Assembly: GCA_038503075.1 (NCBI GenBank)
Contig: JBCAML010000002.1
Coordinates: 930,001 to 994,000 of the forward strand
Direction: 5' to 3'
Source of the DNA: Gyromitra esculenta
Lineage: Eukaryota; Ascomycota; Pezizomycetes; Pezizales; Discinaceae
DNA: 64,000 bases
Shown: one piece after another, positions 22,280-34,009 of the stretch
How positions within the stretch are numbered: position 1 is the first letter of the stretch
Layout: each line of letters starts with the position of its first letter
Program-made: the position numbers and the translations under genes
Notes under the pieces: generated by a model
The model's database searches: none
Seen by the model: only the letters and a program-made list of their open reading frames with translations
Told to the model about the DNA's origin: nothing

Positions 22280-25200
22280 TTAAACCAATACGAACAATCC
22301 TCCAAGAACAGCAACAAAGCCGAACATGCTAGGGTTGTTCATTACCGCGGCACCAGTGAAGGTCGCGAGAGCAGTGGAAGTAGTGGACGAGACTGCCAAA
22401 CCAGTCACCGATCCAGATGAGGTCGTGGGATACGGCACCGTCGTGTTACCCGCAGGTGGGGTATAGGCGACAGGAGGCGTAGAGTAGGTAATTCCGGGTG
22501 GAGTATAGATCACAGCTGGAGCAGTGTAGGTAGTCCCTGGAGCAGTGTACGTCACAGTAGGGGCTGAGTAGGTGATCCCTGGAGCAGTGTACGTCACAGT
22601 AGGGGCTGAGTAGGTGGTCCCTGGAGCAGTATAGTTAGTCCCTGGAGCCGTGTAAGTCGTACCAGGAGCCGTGTATGTAGTTCCTGGAGCGGTGTACGTG
22701 GTCCCTGGAGCGGTGTACGTAGTTCCTGGAGCGGTGTACGTAGTCCCGGGAGCGGTGTAAGTAGTTCCTGGAGCGGTGTACGTAGTCCCAGGAGCGGTGT
22801 ACGTAGTCCCAGGAGCGGTGTACGTAGTCCCGGGAGCAGTGTAAGTGGTCCCGGGAGCGGTGTAGGTCGTGCCAGGAGCGGTGTAGGTCGTGCCAGGAGC
22901 GGTGTAGGTGGTTCCGGGAGCGGTATACGTAGTCCCTGGGGCAGTGACGGTCGAACCGGGAGCAGTGACGGTCGAACCGGGAGCAGTGACGGTCGAACCG
23001 GGGGCAGTGACGGTCGAACCGGGAGCAGTGACGGTCGAACCGGGGGCAGTGACGGTCGAACCGGGGGCAGTGACGGTCGAACCGGGGGCAGTGACAGTTT
23101 TGCCGGGGGCAGTGACGGTTGTTCCGGGAGCGGTGTAAGTTGTTCCGGGAGCGGTGTAGGTTGTTCCGGGAGCGGTGTAAGTTACACCCGGGGCAGTGTA
23201 GGTGGTTCCAGGAGCAGTGTATGTCACAGTATCAATGTCAGTGGTCCCGGGAGCAGTGTATGTCACAACCTGCGTAGTTGGAACAGTGTGTACCACTATA
23301 GCAGTCGTCCCAGGCGCGGTGTACGTCACAGCAGGTGCGGTATACGTGACTCCGGGAGCAGTGTAAGTCGTGCCGGGAGCAGTATATGTAGATCCAGGTG
23401 CGGTGTAGGTCACGGCAGGTGCAGTATAAGTAACTGCAGGAGCGGTATACGTTACAACAGCAGTGGTGCCAGGAGCAGTATAGGTTGTGCCCGAAATAAT
23501 GTAGGTAACAGCAGTCACGGTATAGGTTGTGCCAGGAGCGGTGTAAGTGGTACCCGGAGCAGTGTATGTGGTACCCGGAGCAGTGTATGTGGTTCCAGGC
23601 TCGGTGTAGGTAGAACCCGGAGCAGTATAGGTTGTGGCAGGACCAGAGACGGTTACAGCAGGAGCGGTATATGTGACGCCTGGGACGGTGTATGTCACAG
23701 GAGGAGCGGTGTATGTCACCGGGGGAGGAGTTGGCGCGGTCACGGTAATACAAGTGGTTGTGGTATAGTAAATAGTCGTTGGCTTGCACGCTTCGCACTC
23801 CTTAGTGACAATATACGTAGTGGTAGTCAAGATGGTCGTGCCTGGAGCTGGGGGAGAGTACGGAGGCGAAATAACAACCGTCTTGGTCTGGGGAGGGGGG
23901 GTATAAGTCGCAGTCACGGTTGGCGCAGTGTAAATGCTCGTGACGGTGTTCGTGAGCGTTTGGGTGAGCGAAGTGACTACGGTGTAAGTGCTCCCATCAG
24001 AAGTGACCGTCTTGGTAACTGGAACGCCAGTTGTGACAACAATTACAGTGGTGTATGTCAACGTCGTCTGGACAGTGGTCGTCTCAGTCGCGGTTTCGGC
24101 AACATACGAAGTGTAAGGTGGCGGTGTATACACGCTCGAGGAGCTCTTGCTGTATGTGTATGGTGGTGGGATGTAGATACTGGAAACGCTGGTAGTACAT
24201 GGGCTCGACGATGGAGGAGTATATGGTGGTGGAGTATACACGCTCGAGGAGCTGGTAGTACATGGGCTCGACGACGGAGGAGTATATGGTGGTGGGGTAT
24301 ACACGCTCGAATAGTGTGGATGAGTGTACACGCTGGAGCTGCTAGACGAGTACGACGGTGGAGTATACGGTGGAATATACACGCTGGAGCTGCTGGACGA
24401 GTATGACGGTGGAGTATATGGTGATGGGGTATACACGCTAGAGCTGCTGCTGGACGAATAGTGTGGGAGGATGTACACGCTGGAGCTGCTACTAGACGAG
24501 TATGGTGGTGTATATGGTGGTGGGGTATACACACCAGAGCTGCTGCTAGACGAGTATGACGGAGGAGTGTACACGCTTGAGGAGCTGCTGGACGAGTATG
24601 ATGGAGGAGTGTACACGCTGGAGCTGCTGCTAGACGAGTACGACGGTGGAGTATACGGTGGAATGTACACGCTCGAGGAGCTGCTGGACGAGTATGATGG
24701 AGGAGTATACACGCTGGAGCTGCTGCTAGACGAGTATGACGGAGGAGAGTACACGCTGGAGCTGCTGCTAGACGAGTATGACGGAGGAGCGTACACGCTG
24801 GAGCTGCCGCTGGACGAGTATGACGGGGGAGAGTACACGCTGGAGCTGCTGGACGAGTATGACGGGGGAGAGTACACGCTGGAGCTGCTGCTGGACGAGT
24901 ATGACGGAGGAGTGTATACGCTGGAGCTGCTGCTGGACGAGTATGACGGGGGAGAGTACACGCTGGAGCTGCTGCTGGACGAGTATGACGGAGGAGTGTA
25001 TACGCTGGAGCTGCTGCTGGACGAGTATGATGGAGGAGTATACACGCTCGAGGAGCTGGTGTATGGAGGGGGGGTGTATGGCGGCGGAGTATACACGCTG
25101 GAGCTGCTGCTAGACGAGTACGAAGGAGGAGTGTAAACGCTGGAAGAGCTGCTCACGTATGGGGGCGTGTAGTACGGGCTAGAGGTAATATTCACGTCAA

Positions 25201-25406
25201 AAATCGAACTACAATTGAATCAGATGAGAAGAAAGGGGAAAAACATACATTGAAGTCGGTGTACCATACACGACCGGCGTACCATACCCTCCTAGGGGAG
25301 AGGTTGTGTCGTATGTCCTCTCGACGAGGTTGGCATCCTCGCCTGCAATGGCGAGTGCTCCTGCTGCGAGGGCAATAAAGTTGAAGATACGAACGGAGTT
25401 AACCAT
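22280..25406 (-). CDS. Secreted GPI-anchored Ser/Thr/Tyr/Pro repeat protein (adhesin-like)
   Basis: Exon 1 (25406-25249) encodes a signal peptide (MVNSVRIFNFIALAAGALAIAG). An intron begins at 25248 (GTATGT). Two in-frame acceptors exist: 25209 (40-nt intron, 1028 aa) or 25179 (70-nt intron, 1018 aa). Exon 2 runs to 22280. After the signal come about twenty units of SSSSSSSVYTPPSY, then a Thr-rich linker with TTTTYIVTKECEACKP, then dozens of 7-aa units GTTYTAP or GSTVTAP. The C-terminus is a short polar stretch followed by a hydrophobic tail (MFGFVAVLGGLFVLV), as in GPI-anchor signals. Expected location is the cell wall, heavily O-glycosylated. The family is not recognised; adhesin-like or structural wall function is inferred from composition. 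The complementary strand also stays open over the repeats, which is a repeat artefact. Confidence 0.85.
22490..23730 (-). repeat. 21-bp coding minisatellite (G-[TS]-T-[YV]-T-A-P units)
   Basis: Tandem 21-nt units encode TAPGTTY or TAPGSTV. A homogeneous block of about eight TVTAPGS units occupies roughly 22940-23120, flanked by TYTAPGT units on both sides. Neighbouring units are nearly identical at DNA level, including silent sites, which indicates recent expansion by slippage or unequal crossing-over. Copy number should vary between strains. Confidence 0.85.
24110..25140 (-). repeat. 42-bp coding minisatellite (Ser-rich VYTPPSY units)
   Basis: About twenty units encode a Ser6-7 run followed by VYTPPSY or VYSPPSY. 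The unit is mostly 42 nt, with shorter variants and insertions such as VYIPPYTPP. Ser codons are mainly AGC/TCC in a fixed order, so the DNA repeats are near-identical. Confidence 0.8.
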
Positions 25407-27417
25407 TGTAACTTCAGGGAGAGAATCGTTATATTGATATCTCTCTTATCCTTCCTGCTGTTCCCCCACCGCAATTGAACGAAAGTCTTTTGCTGTTATT
25501 CTCGACTCGACTAACGACGCAAGCCTAAGATCTCGAAATGTAGCGAAAGTATATCAGTCGACACAAAAAAGCGAATGGATTTGTGAACGAGGACGTGCTT
25601 GATGATCTCTAGCGAAGGACCGGATAGAGAACAACGGAATGGTGAATGAAGGTTAAAAAAAAAGGAAGGGTCACTGCAGAGGCAGCCTTCTCTTTATACC
25701 TTCAAAATCACATAAGATGTATCTGACGGGCCATGATTTCTGACCAAACACATAATGAACAGCCGGGGGAGGCAACAAGGTTTTCCAAGATGAAGTAAAG
25801 ACGGCTAGAAACCGCCTGATTAGGAAAAAATGTGACTCGGATAAGCACCGTACATTGTGCACCGATGCTTGTACAAGACCAAGGTTATCAAGTTTGTCCA
25901 TAAGTTGGACTGTGATGTAGTCCGGCAGCACAAACTAGTGGTTGGTAGAGACACGAGTAGATAGTAGATCTAACTGGGTTAGTACTTGCTACTGAAAGAC
26001 GATATTGGACGAGACATCGAGCAAACAGCAAAAACAAACAGTAGGCTTTCCAAAAGCGGTAATAAAAAATACCGACCATAATAACGGAAGCAGTCAAAAA
26101 CCATGCATTGTCTGCAGCAATTACTACTGGACAGTGGCGTTTCTTTTGTTGATCGGATCACTGCTCAAGGTCGGACACGATAGTGTCTATCCCGCTATCC
26201 ATACCAGAGCCCGGATACTGCCAGCTCATCTTCGTTAATGGGCTTATGAAATGGATTCGATAATTCCAACGAGTGATGAGCTGATGAATATCGCTTAAAA
26301 GAGTATTTTGAGTCCTGAATCAGCGCAATACACATTGCACTTGTCTCGCACTTGTCTCGCACCCGCGTGCCATAGTGCACCAGGAAGACGTGGGCAACGC
26401 CCAATTCTGGTCGTTGGTGAACAGAAGGGGCTGATAAACTACAGTCCAAGATTTTTGAGGGCTTTTGATTCCGCTGCATGGTGGGGTGTGGTCAATGCTG
26501 GTGGGCCAGGATTTTTTGTTGGAGCGATTGTATCGGGTAGTGTAGAAAGCCGAGTGTGATAGGGTGGATATGTGTAGTTCGGTTCTCAAGCTGGCTAGCG
26601 CAGAACGTTTTTTACTCCCAATCGACGGTGCAGGGGTTGCTGACATTGACCTGCAAGACTTGGTAGTCAACGTCATTGGTCCATGGTCAACCATTCTTCT
26701 GGAAAAACTACATTCTATAAAAAGAAAATGCGATCGAAGCGAGAACCCGCCCAGGATGTCTCAGCGAACAGGATCGATTTCTCCGACGACAATTGGCTGA
26801 TAGTTATCCCGTCGCCGGATGTCAGCTCTTGGGGCACAATATGCTTGGCCTTATCATTGGCTTCTGTCACTCCTATAGATATGATTCTTCGGGCTGCTCG
26901 TCGGGTTGGAAATATACCCTCACTGTTTTGTGGCCAGGTTTCTCTATATCGTCCCAAAGAGCCTCTACCTCCGCTCAATCCTCTTTGGACCTGAAATGTA
27001 ATCAAATATTTATCACCCCATATTTCATCCCGTCCTAAGACTGGATGATGGTATATGTGCCTATCTATCTAGCCTGTGCCTGCTTCTGGAAGACTTTGTT
27101 TTTTTTTTTGAAAGTAGGTAAGGACTAACAAAGTGGGAAACTAGGTACTTTGGGTAAACCGGTTTTAGGAACTTTTTGATGACTATAGCTTTGATAACAT
27201 CCCTAGGCTGCAGTAACAGTTATCGCGAGAAACAATTACTATAGCTGATTTCGGGTTTGAAAGATCAGTTAAAAGGTGCTTCACCCCAGAAAATGATAGT
27301 GGAAACATACTATAAACATGGGTCTTGTAAAACTCGAGTTCTGTTTAAATACCTCTCGGTAAAATATCAAACTTTTACTAAAGCTTCTTACTGGCAAGAA
27401 TATTGCCAAGATGTTAA
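25407..27417. other. Intergenic, no supported gene
   Basis: Two kilobases between DML1's stop and the GPI protein's start. Several 60-120-codon open frames occur on both strands, but none has a recognisable domain, initiation context or splice continuity, so none is called. A poly-T/A tract lies near 27100. Confidence 0.45.
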
Positions 27418-30058
27418 CTAATCATCGTCGTTATCAGATCCACTATTCCACCCTTCCTCGTATGCTTCCGCAAATTCTCCCAAATCATTCAAAAGAGCCT
27501 CTCTCTCATCAACTTCAACTACTCTGGACACGACATCCTTCACGTTCTTGAGCCGTGAGATTACTTTGGACGAGGTGGTGAGGGTGGTGCTGATTTTGCC
27601 GATGCACGGCCTGTCAAGAGCTGATGTGTCGAGGACGTTCTCAGCAAAGATGTGGGGGAAGCTGTCGATTGTCGGGTACGTGAATGGCGTAAGGTACCTG
27701 TATCCCCATCAATGAAATGGACAAATGCAAGGGCAAATTGGGGTGCGGGATTTTGAATTCAGGAAGATCTTTCATAGCAAGCTGAGAGACGGGAAAGGAA
27801 AAGAAAAGTTGATGAGCAGCCAGCAACAAAAACATGTAGGGCTGCACGATAGATAGTGAACCAAGAGGCTGATGCACCACTGATGTGGTGAGAAGCCTCC
27901 GTGTGCGACGGCCCGATTAGGAAGTAATTAGGCAACATTACGCAACAATCGCGAAAAAAATAACAAAGGTACGGAATAGTAAGGCTGGGTGCTCAAGCCA
28001 GTAGACAAATCAAATAGGCGAGAGACGAGAGGCAACTTTTGAGCATGCAAACAAAACTCAAAACAAAAACAACAGAATAAATCATAGCAAACCGCTAGAG
28101 GGAAGCGAGATTTTTGCTTTTTAGAGGCTGTTATTGGGTGGTGCAAAACCTTTTGCCAGAATCTGCCACATCTTCGTGAGGTTTTGTAACCAAAAGAAGC
28201 AAAACACATCATGATTTCGCACAAAGAACGAAAAGTAGTTCCCCACCTTCCAAGAATAGCATCTCGCCTATCATGTTTTAATTGGGCTTTTCTTTGGACA
28301 GTCTTTTGATCTGTCTTTTGGCGTGTCCTAGAAGAATCTCCCGCCTCATCCATAACCTGTTCCTCGTTATATCCTCTTAGAACCTCCGCTTCTGCAAATA
28401 TGTGCCCATCATTACCGATTTTTCTCCCTCTAATCCGAGTCGTACCCGAGTCCCAGGAAAGTTCAATTCTCGATGTCGGGTCCCGCGACGGAGTTGTCAC
28501 GGGTGGCATTGACGAATTATCCCATGATTTCTGTTCGGTTTCCGTTTCATAAACCGACATAGCAAGATTTGCTATTTTCTGGTCTCCACTGACGTTGAGG
28601 AGGGTGGCCAAATCGTCCAATCTTCCGAGAAAACCAGTGCTATTGTTATCGCGAATACGGGTGGGCAGAGTGCATGTTTCCATTGCTACTGATAATAGCC
28701 CCATTGCGTGCCATTTTGAGGTACTGTCCATCGTGACATAGGTTGGAAGGTTCGAGGGCGGACTCCGGAGTGGAATATAGAGAGTAGTTAGAGGAACTAT
28801 ACCCGACAGACAATACGCGAGGTCAACCGTTCGCTTGGTCTCTTGTTCCTACGCACAGTCAGCAGTGAGTTAACCTCTTTTTGTAGGTTCGGTAGTTAAT
28901 TCTGTTATAAATTGCCATCTGGTTATCAGGTAAAAGCGAAAAATAGAAAGAAAAAAGAAGCATAAAAAGGACAGGATATAAGTGGAGAGGGTAAGTAAAA
29001 CCGAGGACGAATTTGAAAAACTTACTCTAGGAACTTTATCTCCACTCTCTAACCCCCAAGTCACTATTGCAATCTTCGGGTACTCGTCTCGCAAGGCCGC
29101 AACATACTCCGAGCCGAAACCTCCCCAAGCATCATCTGTAGTCATCATAACCTGTATGCCCTGCATCTGGTCGCATTCCTCTACGAAGAGTCTAAAATCC
29201 CTGTCCAGCAGCTCATGTTCTTTATCCAATTGATGAAAAAGATCTTTTCCTAGGCCAGATCCCTTAAAAGGGACAACTTTAGAGTCGAGTTCATATTCGT
29301 TTATTTGAACGGACGAACGGGGATGGTAGAAGACTTTGTTGAAATCGCTCCAGTAGCGGACAGTTGGTGTATCAAGTGGCGGCGCTGGAAGTCCCTATAC
29401 AATATAACCAATAAAGCCTGTCATGAGCCTTGTGAATACGTGTAAACCATCTCTCGATCAAAAATAGTGGGGGCATACAGCGTCAAGACTTTTCTGGAAC
29501 TCAATTGGCTCGATTGGAGGTTCTCGCTGGACAGTGGTTCCACGATCCCTTTCGAAAAGCAAAGTTCAGACATCCAGAGCCCTTTGAAAGTGGAGTGCGT
29601 AGATATGCATACCAAAGCCCCTGAGGTATTCCACTTTTCGTCTCCTCCATTTGGTCGTAAAGGGCATTGATCTTTCGCATTGACCCAAAGCCTCCTGTTC
29701 CACCAAAAAAGTAACCAAAATTTGTCAGTAAAACTCATTGAAACATGGTTCCTCGCTCCTTGACCGGAGAGTAGTCTATCTGTACCTTTTAGATCGTAAA
29801 TTAGTACTCTTGGCGTGTACGTTTCTATCCCTCCGGCTCCAATACCGGGTCGAAAATGAACGTTGTGATCAACAGGGCTTGGTGTGGCATCTTCGGCGTA
29901 TGTAAAATAAGATTCCTGTTAAGAATTGAAATTATTTAGCCAATGCCCAGGATGTCTTAGCAATTTCAGAGGTGTTTAGCAGTTACCTGAGTATTCCAGA
30001 AGTGTGTTCCCAGGTAGTTCGCCTGTTGCCCAAGCTGTAGAGTAATGATCTCATGCAT
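27418..30058 (-). CDS. DML1: DML1/Misato homologue (tubulin-like, mtDNA inheritance)
   Basis: Exons 30058-29987, 29915-29786, 29694-29613, 29548-29479, 29394-29026, 28848-28247 and 27697-27418 give 534 aa. The N-terminus [18 protein letters not shown] joined to ESYFTY is the Misato segment II signature. Further family blocks are [61 protein letters not shown] and [13 protein letters not shown] TTDDAWGGF. It ends [14 protein letters not shown], the usual acidic tail. DML1 is needed for mitochondrial DNA inheritance and morphology in yeast (family knowledge). Introns are 64-177 nt except the last, 549 nt with an atypical GTGGGG donor, so an extra small exon there is possible. Frame continuity supports every other junction. 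Confidence 0.92.
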
Positions 30059-31079
30059 TTGACGAGTGTTTCGTACGGTGAGAGATAGAAGAAATGCTAT
30101 GTGCTCAGTGCTCAAAGATCAAAAAGGTCTTTCTAAGGATGTAGAAGTTAATCACAGAGCGCTGGGCCGAACATTGGCCTCAGGAAAGAGTATTGTAGTG
30201 TTGGACGGAGTGTGGAGCTGAAGCACTGCCCCGTTTTCAAAATAAAGTTGAGGCTCAAAAGATACCCCGCCATCTTATCTTATCTTATCCGAATCGATAA
30301 TCTCATCATGAATTATCATTCGTTATTTGTGATCTTGTTTATTTATTACTTCATTAGATACATCGCCTCCTCAGCTGCAGGTATCCGTAACATACCCCCT
30401 AGGTAATATCACTCCATTCAGCCTAGACCTATACAAGTCTCCTCTCAATCTAATTCTTGCACTAGCACCAGCCCTTAGTAAAAGACCTACGGTATGATTT
30501 CTCATCTACAATCCTGGATAAACAGTCTCATTCCCCACCCCTTAATAAGAACCCACATATCTCAGGACCGAAAAGGACATCCCAAACTTTAGTACCCCTT
30601 TATATATGTAAAATCCCATAAAGTGGCATCTTGATACTTAAAGAACTATGTAGTAAGGAATAAAACTAAACGACAAAAGTCAAAAGTTTAACGGAGGAGT
30701 GGAATCGAAACAGTTACAAGGAAGAGATACGTATATGTTTTCTCTTTCTTTTTTTTTGTCGAATCACTGTTTCATTGGTTTTATAAGGTTCAAGAATGCC
30801 ACATACAATACAAGTTATAGTGTGAACAAAACCCTAGACTATCTCAGACCCACCATAAAAACCCTATAAAAACAATATAAGAAAATACAACTAAAAAGAA
30901 ATTGCTAGTTTAGAGTTATCCCATAGTATATAAGCTATGGCTCCTAATTTCCAGCTTGAATAGATAATTTTTCCATAAATTCCGTAAAATTTAATAAAGA
31001 CGTAAGAGATGTAATAGAATGAGAAGATACCGATGAAAGGATATCAGAAGAACCAGAAGACGAAAAATTAGATAGACTA

Positions 31080-32132
31080 CATCAGCAAAAATACATGTAA
31101 TTATGCCTCTTGGAGACCAGGCGTGTCTCCCCGGGAGACGTTTTCCTCCCCGACCTCTCCAAGCTCCCTGACCCGGAGAAAACAGCTATCATACCTCCCA
31201 TCCCCGTCCTCCAGGAGAGCCCCCCTCCCAGAGATCCTTAGGCGAACCATAACCCACGGGACTTGAAGGAAATTTTGAGGGATTCTCTAGCTAGAGAGCC
31301 CTAACCCACGCTTTTTAGGAGGAAGCAAACCCTAGCCCACATGACTTTGAGCATTTGGTCACGCCTCCCTTCGCTCTAACACCTAAATTCTTCCTTTCAC
31401 ACCCACACCCCCTAGGAAGCTACTCTATTGGCTGCTTGCTAACTTCCATATAGACTCGGGCGCGATCCCCCTCCCAAAGCTCGTCTAAAAAACAGCTATA
31501 TCGACTACTCGCTGCCTGCTATATTGACGCCTCCCTACTCCCCTAGAGCTCGCCTAGGGATTTCCTACATCGATTGTTTGCTGCCTGCCAAAGAGACGCC
31601 TCCCTACCCTCTAGAGCTCGCCTAGGGAGCTGCTATATCAACTGCTAGCTGCTTGCCATATAGACGCGCTTCTACCTCCTAACGCTCTCTTAGGAGAGAG
31701 CTCTATAGACTGCTTTATAGGCGCCTCTCTACCCCCTTAGAGTTCACCTAGGGTGTTGCTATAGAGATTGCTCGCTGACTGCCATATAGACGCACTCCCA
31801 ACCCCCTGGAGCCCGCCTAGGAGAGGGCTATATAGACACGCCCCTAACTCCCAAACGCTGCCAGGATCGAGGGAGGAGCTGTATCCTAGGGGGGAGCTGT
31901 ATCTGGTCGATTGGTATATATACGTTTACATTGAGCATATAGAGCATAGACTAGTAATAGACATTTTCGCGAAACAAAAAAAGGTCCACTATCCCAAATA
32001 AGCGACGTGACGAGCGTGACATGCGCAGCATATCATGCTTTTTGACCTTCTCCATGGAGCTCCTGGAGGCGTTCCGGAGGAGACAGCGAGATCTCCAGGA
32101 GGTCAGGGAGGAAAAAAACATTTTTGCTGATG
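31080..32132. mobile_element. Possible non-autonomous element with 13-bp inverted ends
   Basis: CATCAGCAAAAAT at 31080-31092 is matched by its perfect reverse complement at 32120-32132, 1053 bp apart. Just inside both ends lie related CTCCxGGAG-rich words. There is no coding capacity and I see no target-site duplication, so this may be a chance inverted repeat around a minisatellite. Confidence 0.3.
31360..31860. repeat. Degenerate 55-72-bp minisatellite, about seven units
   Basis: Units share the order GACGCCTCCCTACC, CTAGAGCTCGCCTAGGG, then TGCTATATxGACTGCTxGCTGCCTGCCATATA. Clear unit starts are near 31525, 31590, 31662, 31718, 31788 and 31834, with more diverged units before. Each unit contains a near-palindrome around GAGCTC, so single strands could fold into serial hairpins. 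Confidence 0.65.
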
Positions 32133-33744
32133 GCAGAAGCTGGAAGAAAAGAAAAATCAGCTATATAATATTATAGTACTAGTATCCCAAGACGAATCCT
32201 TGTTTGCTTACCGATCCCATAGTAGTTTCTCACGTCCCATTGATATCTGGGTGTTGGGGGAGTATTTTTTTGATCGTGCCTAGCTTCTTGATCTTGCGTT
32301 CTGCTCTTTTTGTTTTCCAGTCTGTCGTGTTCAAGTTTTCGTTGAATGTCTAATCTGAATTTCTGGGGATGTGATTCCGGTGGTGGTGAGGGATAAGGAA
32401 GCGCTTTTTTGGTGAGGTGGAGCTATTCTTTTTATTTTCCTGAGAACCTCGGGCGCAGTAAGTCAGTCCATTAGAACTACAGCACAGAGCTAAGTTTGGT
32501 TGTTCCATCAGGAGGGCCTCTAAGAGAAATGGAAAGATTTGCCGAAGAACAGGTCTGCTGGTGAATGAGAAGACTTGTTGGTGAAGAGGGGAGCACCTGC
32601 TGGTGATGTGAAAGTGTTCGCCAATTTTTTAGTCTTGACGAAAACTATCTTGTGTTTTCTTAAATAGTATAAAGCCTCCGAAGACGGCTCCTGGAGACCG
32701 CTCCGGAAGTCAATTTATCTTTAGATTGTGTTACTGTGGCAATTTATTATATAAAATATGTTATTATAATAGCATAGGAAAGCTAGAAATACCATATTCT
32801 AACCAATCTCCCGATGGGCGCTGCACTGTGGATTAAACGTACTCCCCATCAAGTAAACTTTTATACGGCTTCCCTTTGAATCCATCTACCCTAGCAAAGG
32901 TCGATACAAACCACCCACACCCATCCCTAACAAATGAAATTGAGAAATTGAGAAAGTGTTCTTCTAGTGTAAAAAATACCCAGGTAGATCCGTCCGTCCG
33001 TCCTGCAGAACAGAACTCCCCATCAAAACCGCCCTGACTTTTTTTCCTCTCAAAATATTTATATATACAGCAAAGTTTAGTTGTCAGTGAAAAAACATAA
33101 TAAATTTAAAAAAAACAAAAAAGGCAGGAACTCCAACTCATGACAAAAGAAAGAAAAAAAACCCAAATATGAAGACACCCAAAGCCCCCTCCCTACTTCC
33201 GCTTCTTTTTGTCTCTTCACACGGCACACGAGGAAGCAGCAAAGAAAAAGAAAAAGGGATAAGTCTAACATTACCTTTTCCAGTCCTTTTTTTACTCTTT
33301 CTCTTCCTGTTTTACTTACCCACCTGTGACTACACGTACCATTTTAGACAATAACTCCCACCGAACCACCGAACCAGCCGCCCAACCAGCTCTTTTACTT
33401 TTACTTTTCAATTTCCGCAGCGCCGTCACCAAACATAAGAAAAAGCGAGTATAAGAGAGAGAGATAAAAAAAACCACTACCACCACCAACGAATGAGCAT
33501 GAGTGAGAGGGAAGGGAAACAATAGGTACTAAGAAATTAGCAATAAAAAAAGCCAGGGTCAAGTAGGAACTACGCCTGTACCAGCCCTGCCAGTCACTCT
33601 TTGAGTTCCCACCGGTACCCCTGACTCCGATCAAATCCAGAGTCCTAATATCCAAAACCAAGCAACTTTCTACAAAGCCCACATGACCTCCCCATCCCTC
33701 CCATCCCCTCCTCAGCACTTTATATATTTTTCTTCTTCTCTTCT

Positions 33745-33792
33745 CTCCCTCCCTAGGGAGCTCTCTCGAGCTCTAGGGAGGGGAGGGAGGGA
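33745..33792. repeat. Imperfect palindrome of CCTCCCTAG/GAGCTC words
   Basis: The left arm CCCTCCCTAGGGAGCTC is followed after a few bases by GAGCTCTAGGGAGGGG, its near reverse complement. It lies about 220 bp beyond the stop of the NIPA gene and reuses words found in the 31.4-31.9 kb minisatellite. It could be a 3'-UTR hairpin or a stray repeat fragment. Confidence 0.4.
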
Positions 33793-34009
33793 GAAAATAC
33801 ACAAGGCAAAAAAAAAAAGATAGAGATAATAGAAAATTCGTTTCCCAAAACCACAAAATGAAAAACACCCCACACCCTCCCTCCAATCTGTTTTTATACC
33901 AAGCTTCTTGCAGATGAAAGGTTTTAAAAAACAAAAAATAGACAACAGTAAAAACAAAAAAACAAAAACAAAAAAAAGACATGACAAATTGGAATTAACC
34001 CGATCCCAA

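Larger units (their letters stand above)
30059..34009. other. Intergenic, repeat-bearing, between NIPA and DML1
   Basis: Almost 4 kb without a supported gene. It holds the inverted-end element with an internal minisatellite at 31080-32132, AT-rich sequence around 32.7 kb, A-rich homopolymer stretches (33060-33170, 33800-33980) and a palindrome at 33745-33792. The part next to 30058 should carry the DML1 promoter. Confidence 0.45.

Noticed and set aside
23288..25136. Long plus-strand open frames (372 and 221 codons) opposite the GPI-protein repeats
   Set aside because: They exist only because the repeat unit lacks stops in the opposite frame; translations are low-complexity echoes of the repeat, and the minus-strand gene has signal peptide, intron and GPI tail.
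33401..33987. Hydrophobic minus-strand frames (90-105 codons) downstream of the NIPA gene
   Set aside because: Phe/Leu-rich translations come from A-rich homopolymer DNA read in reverse; no conserved transmembrane pattern.
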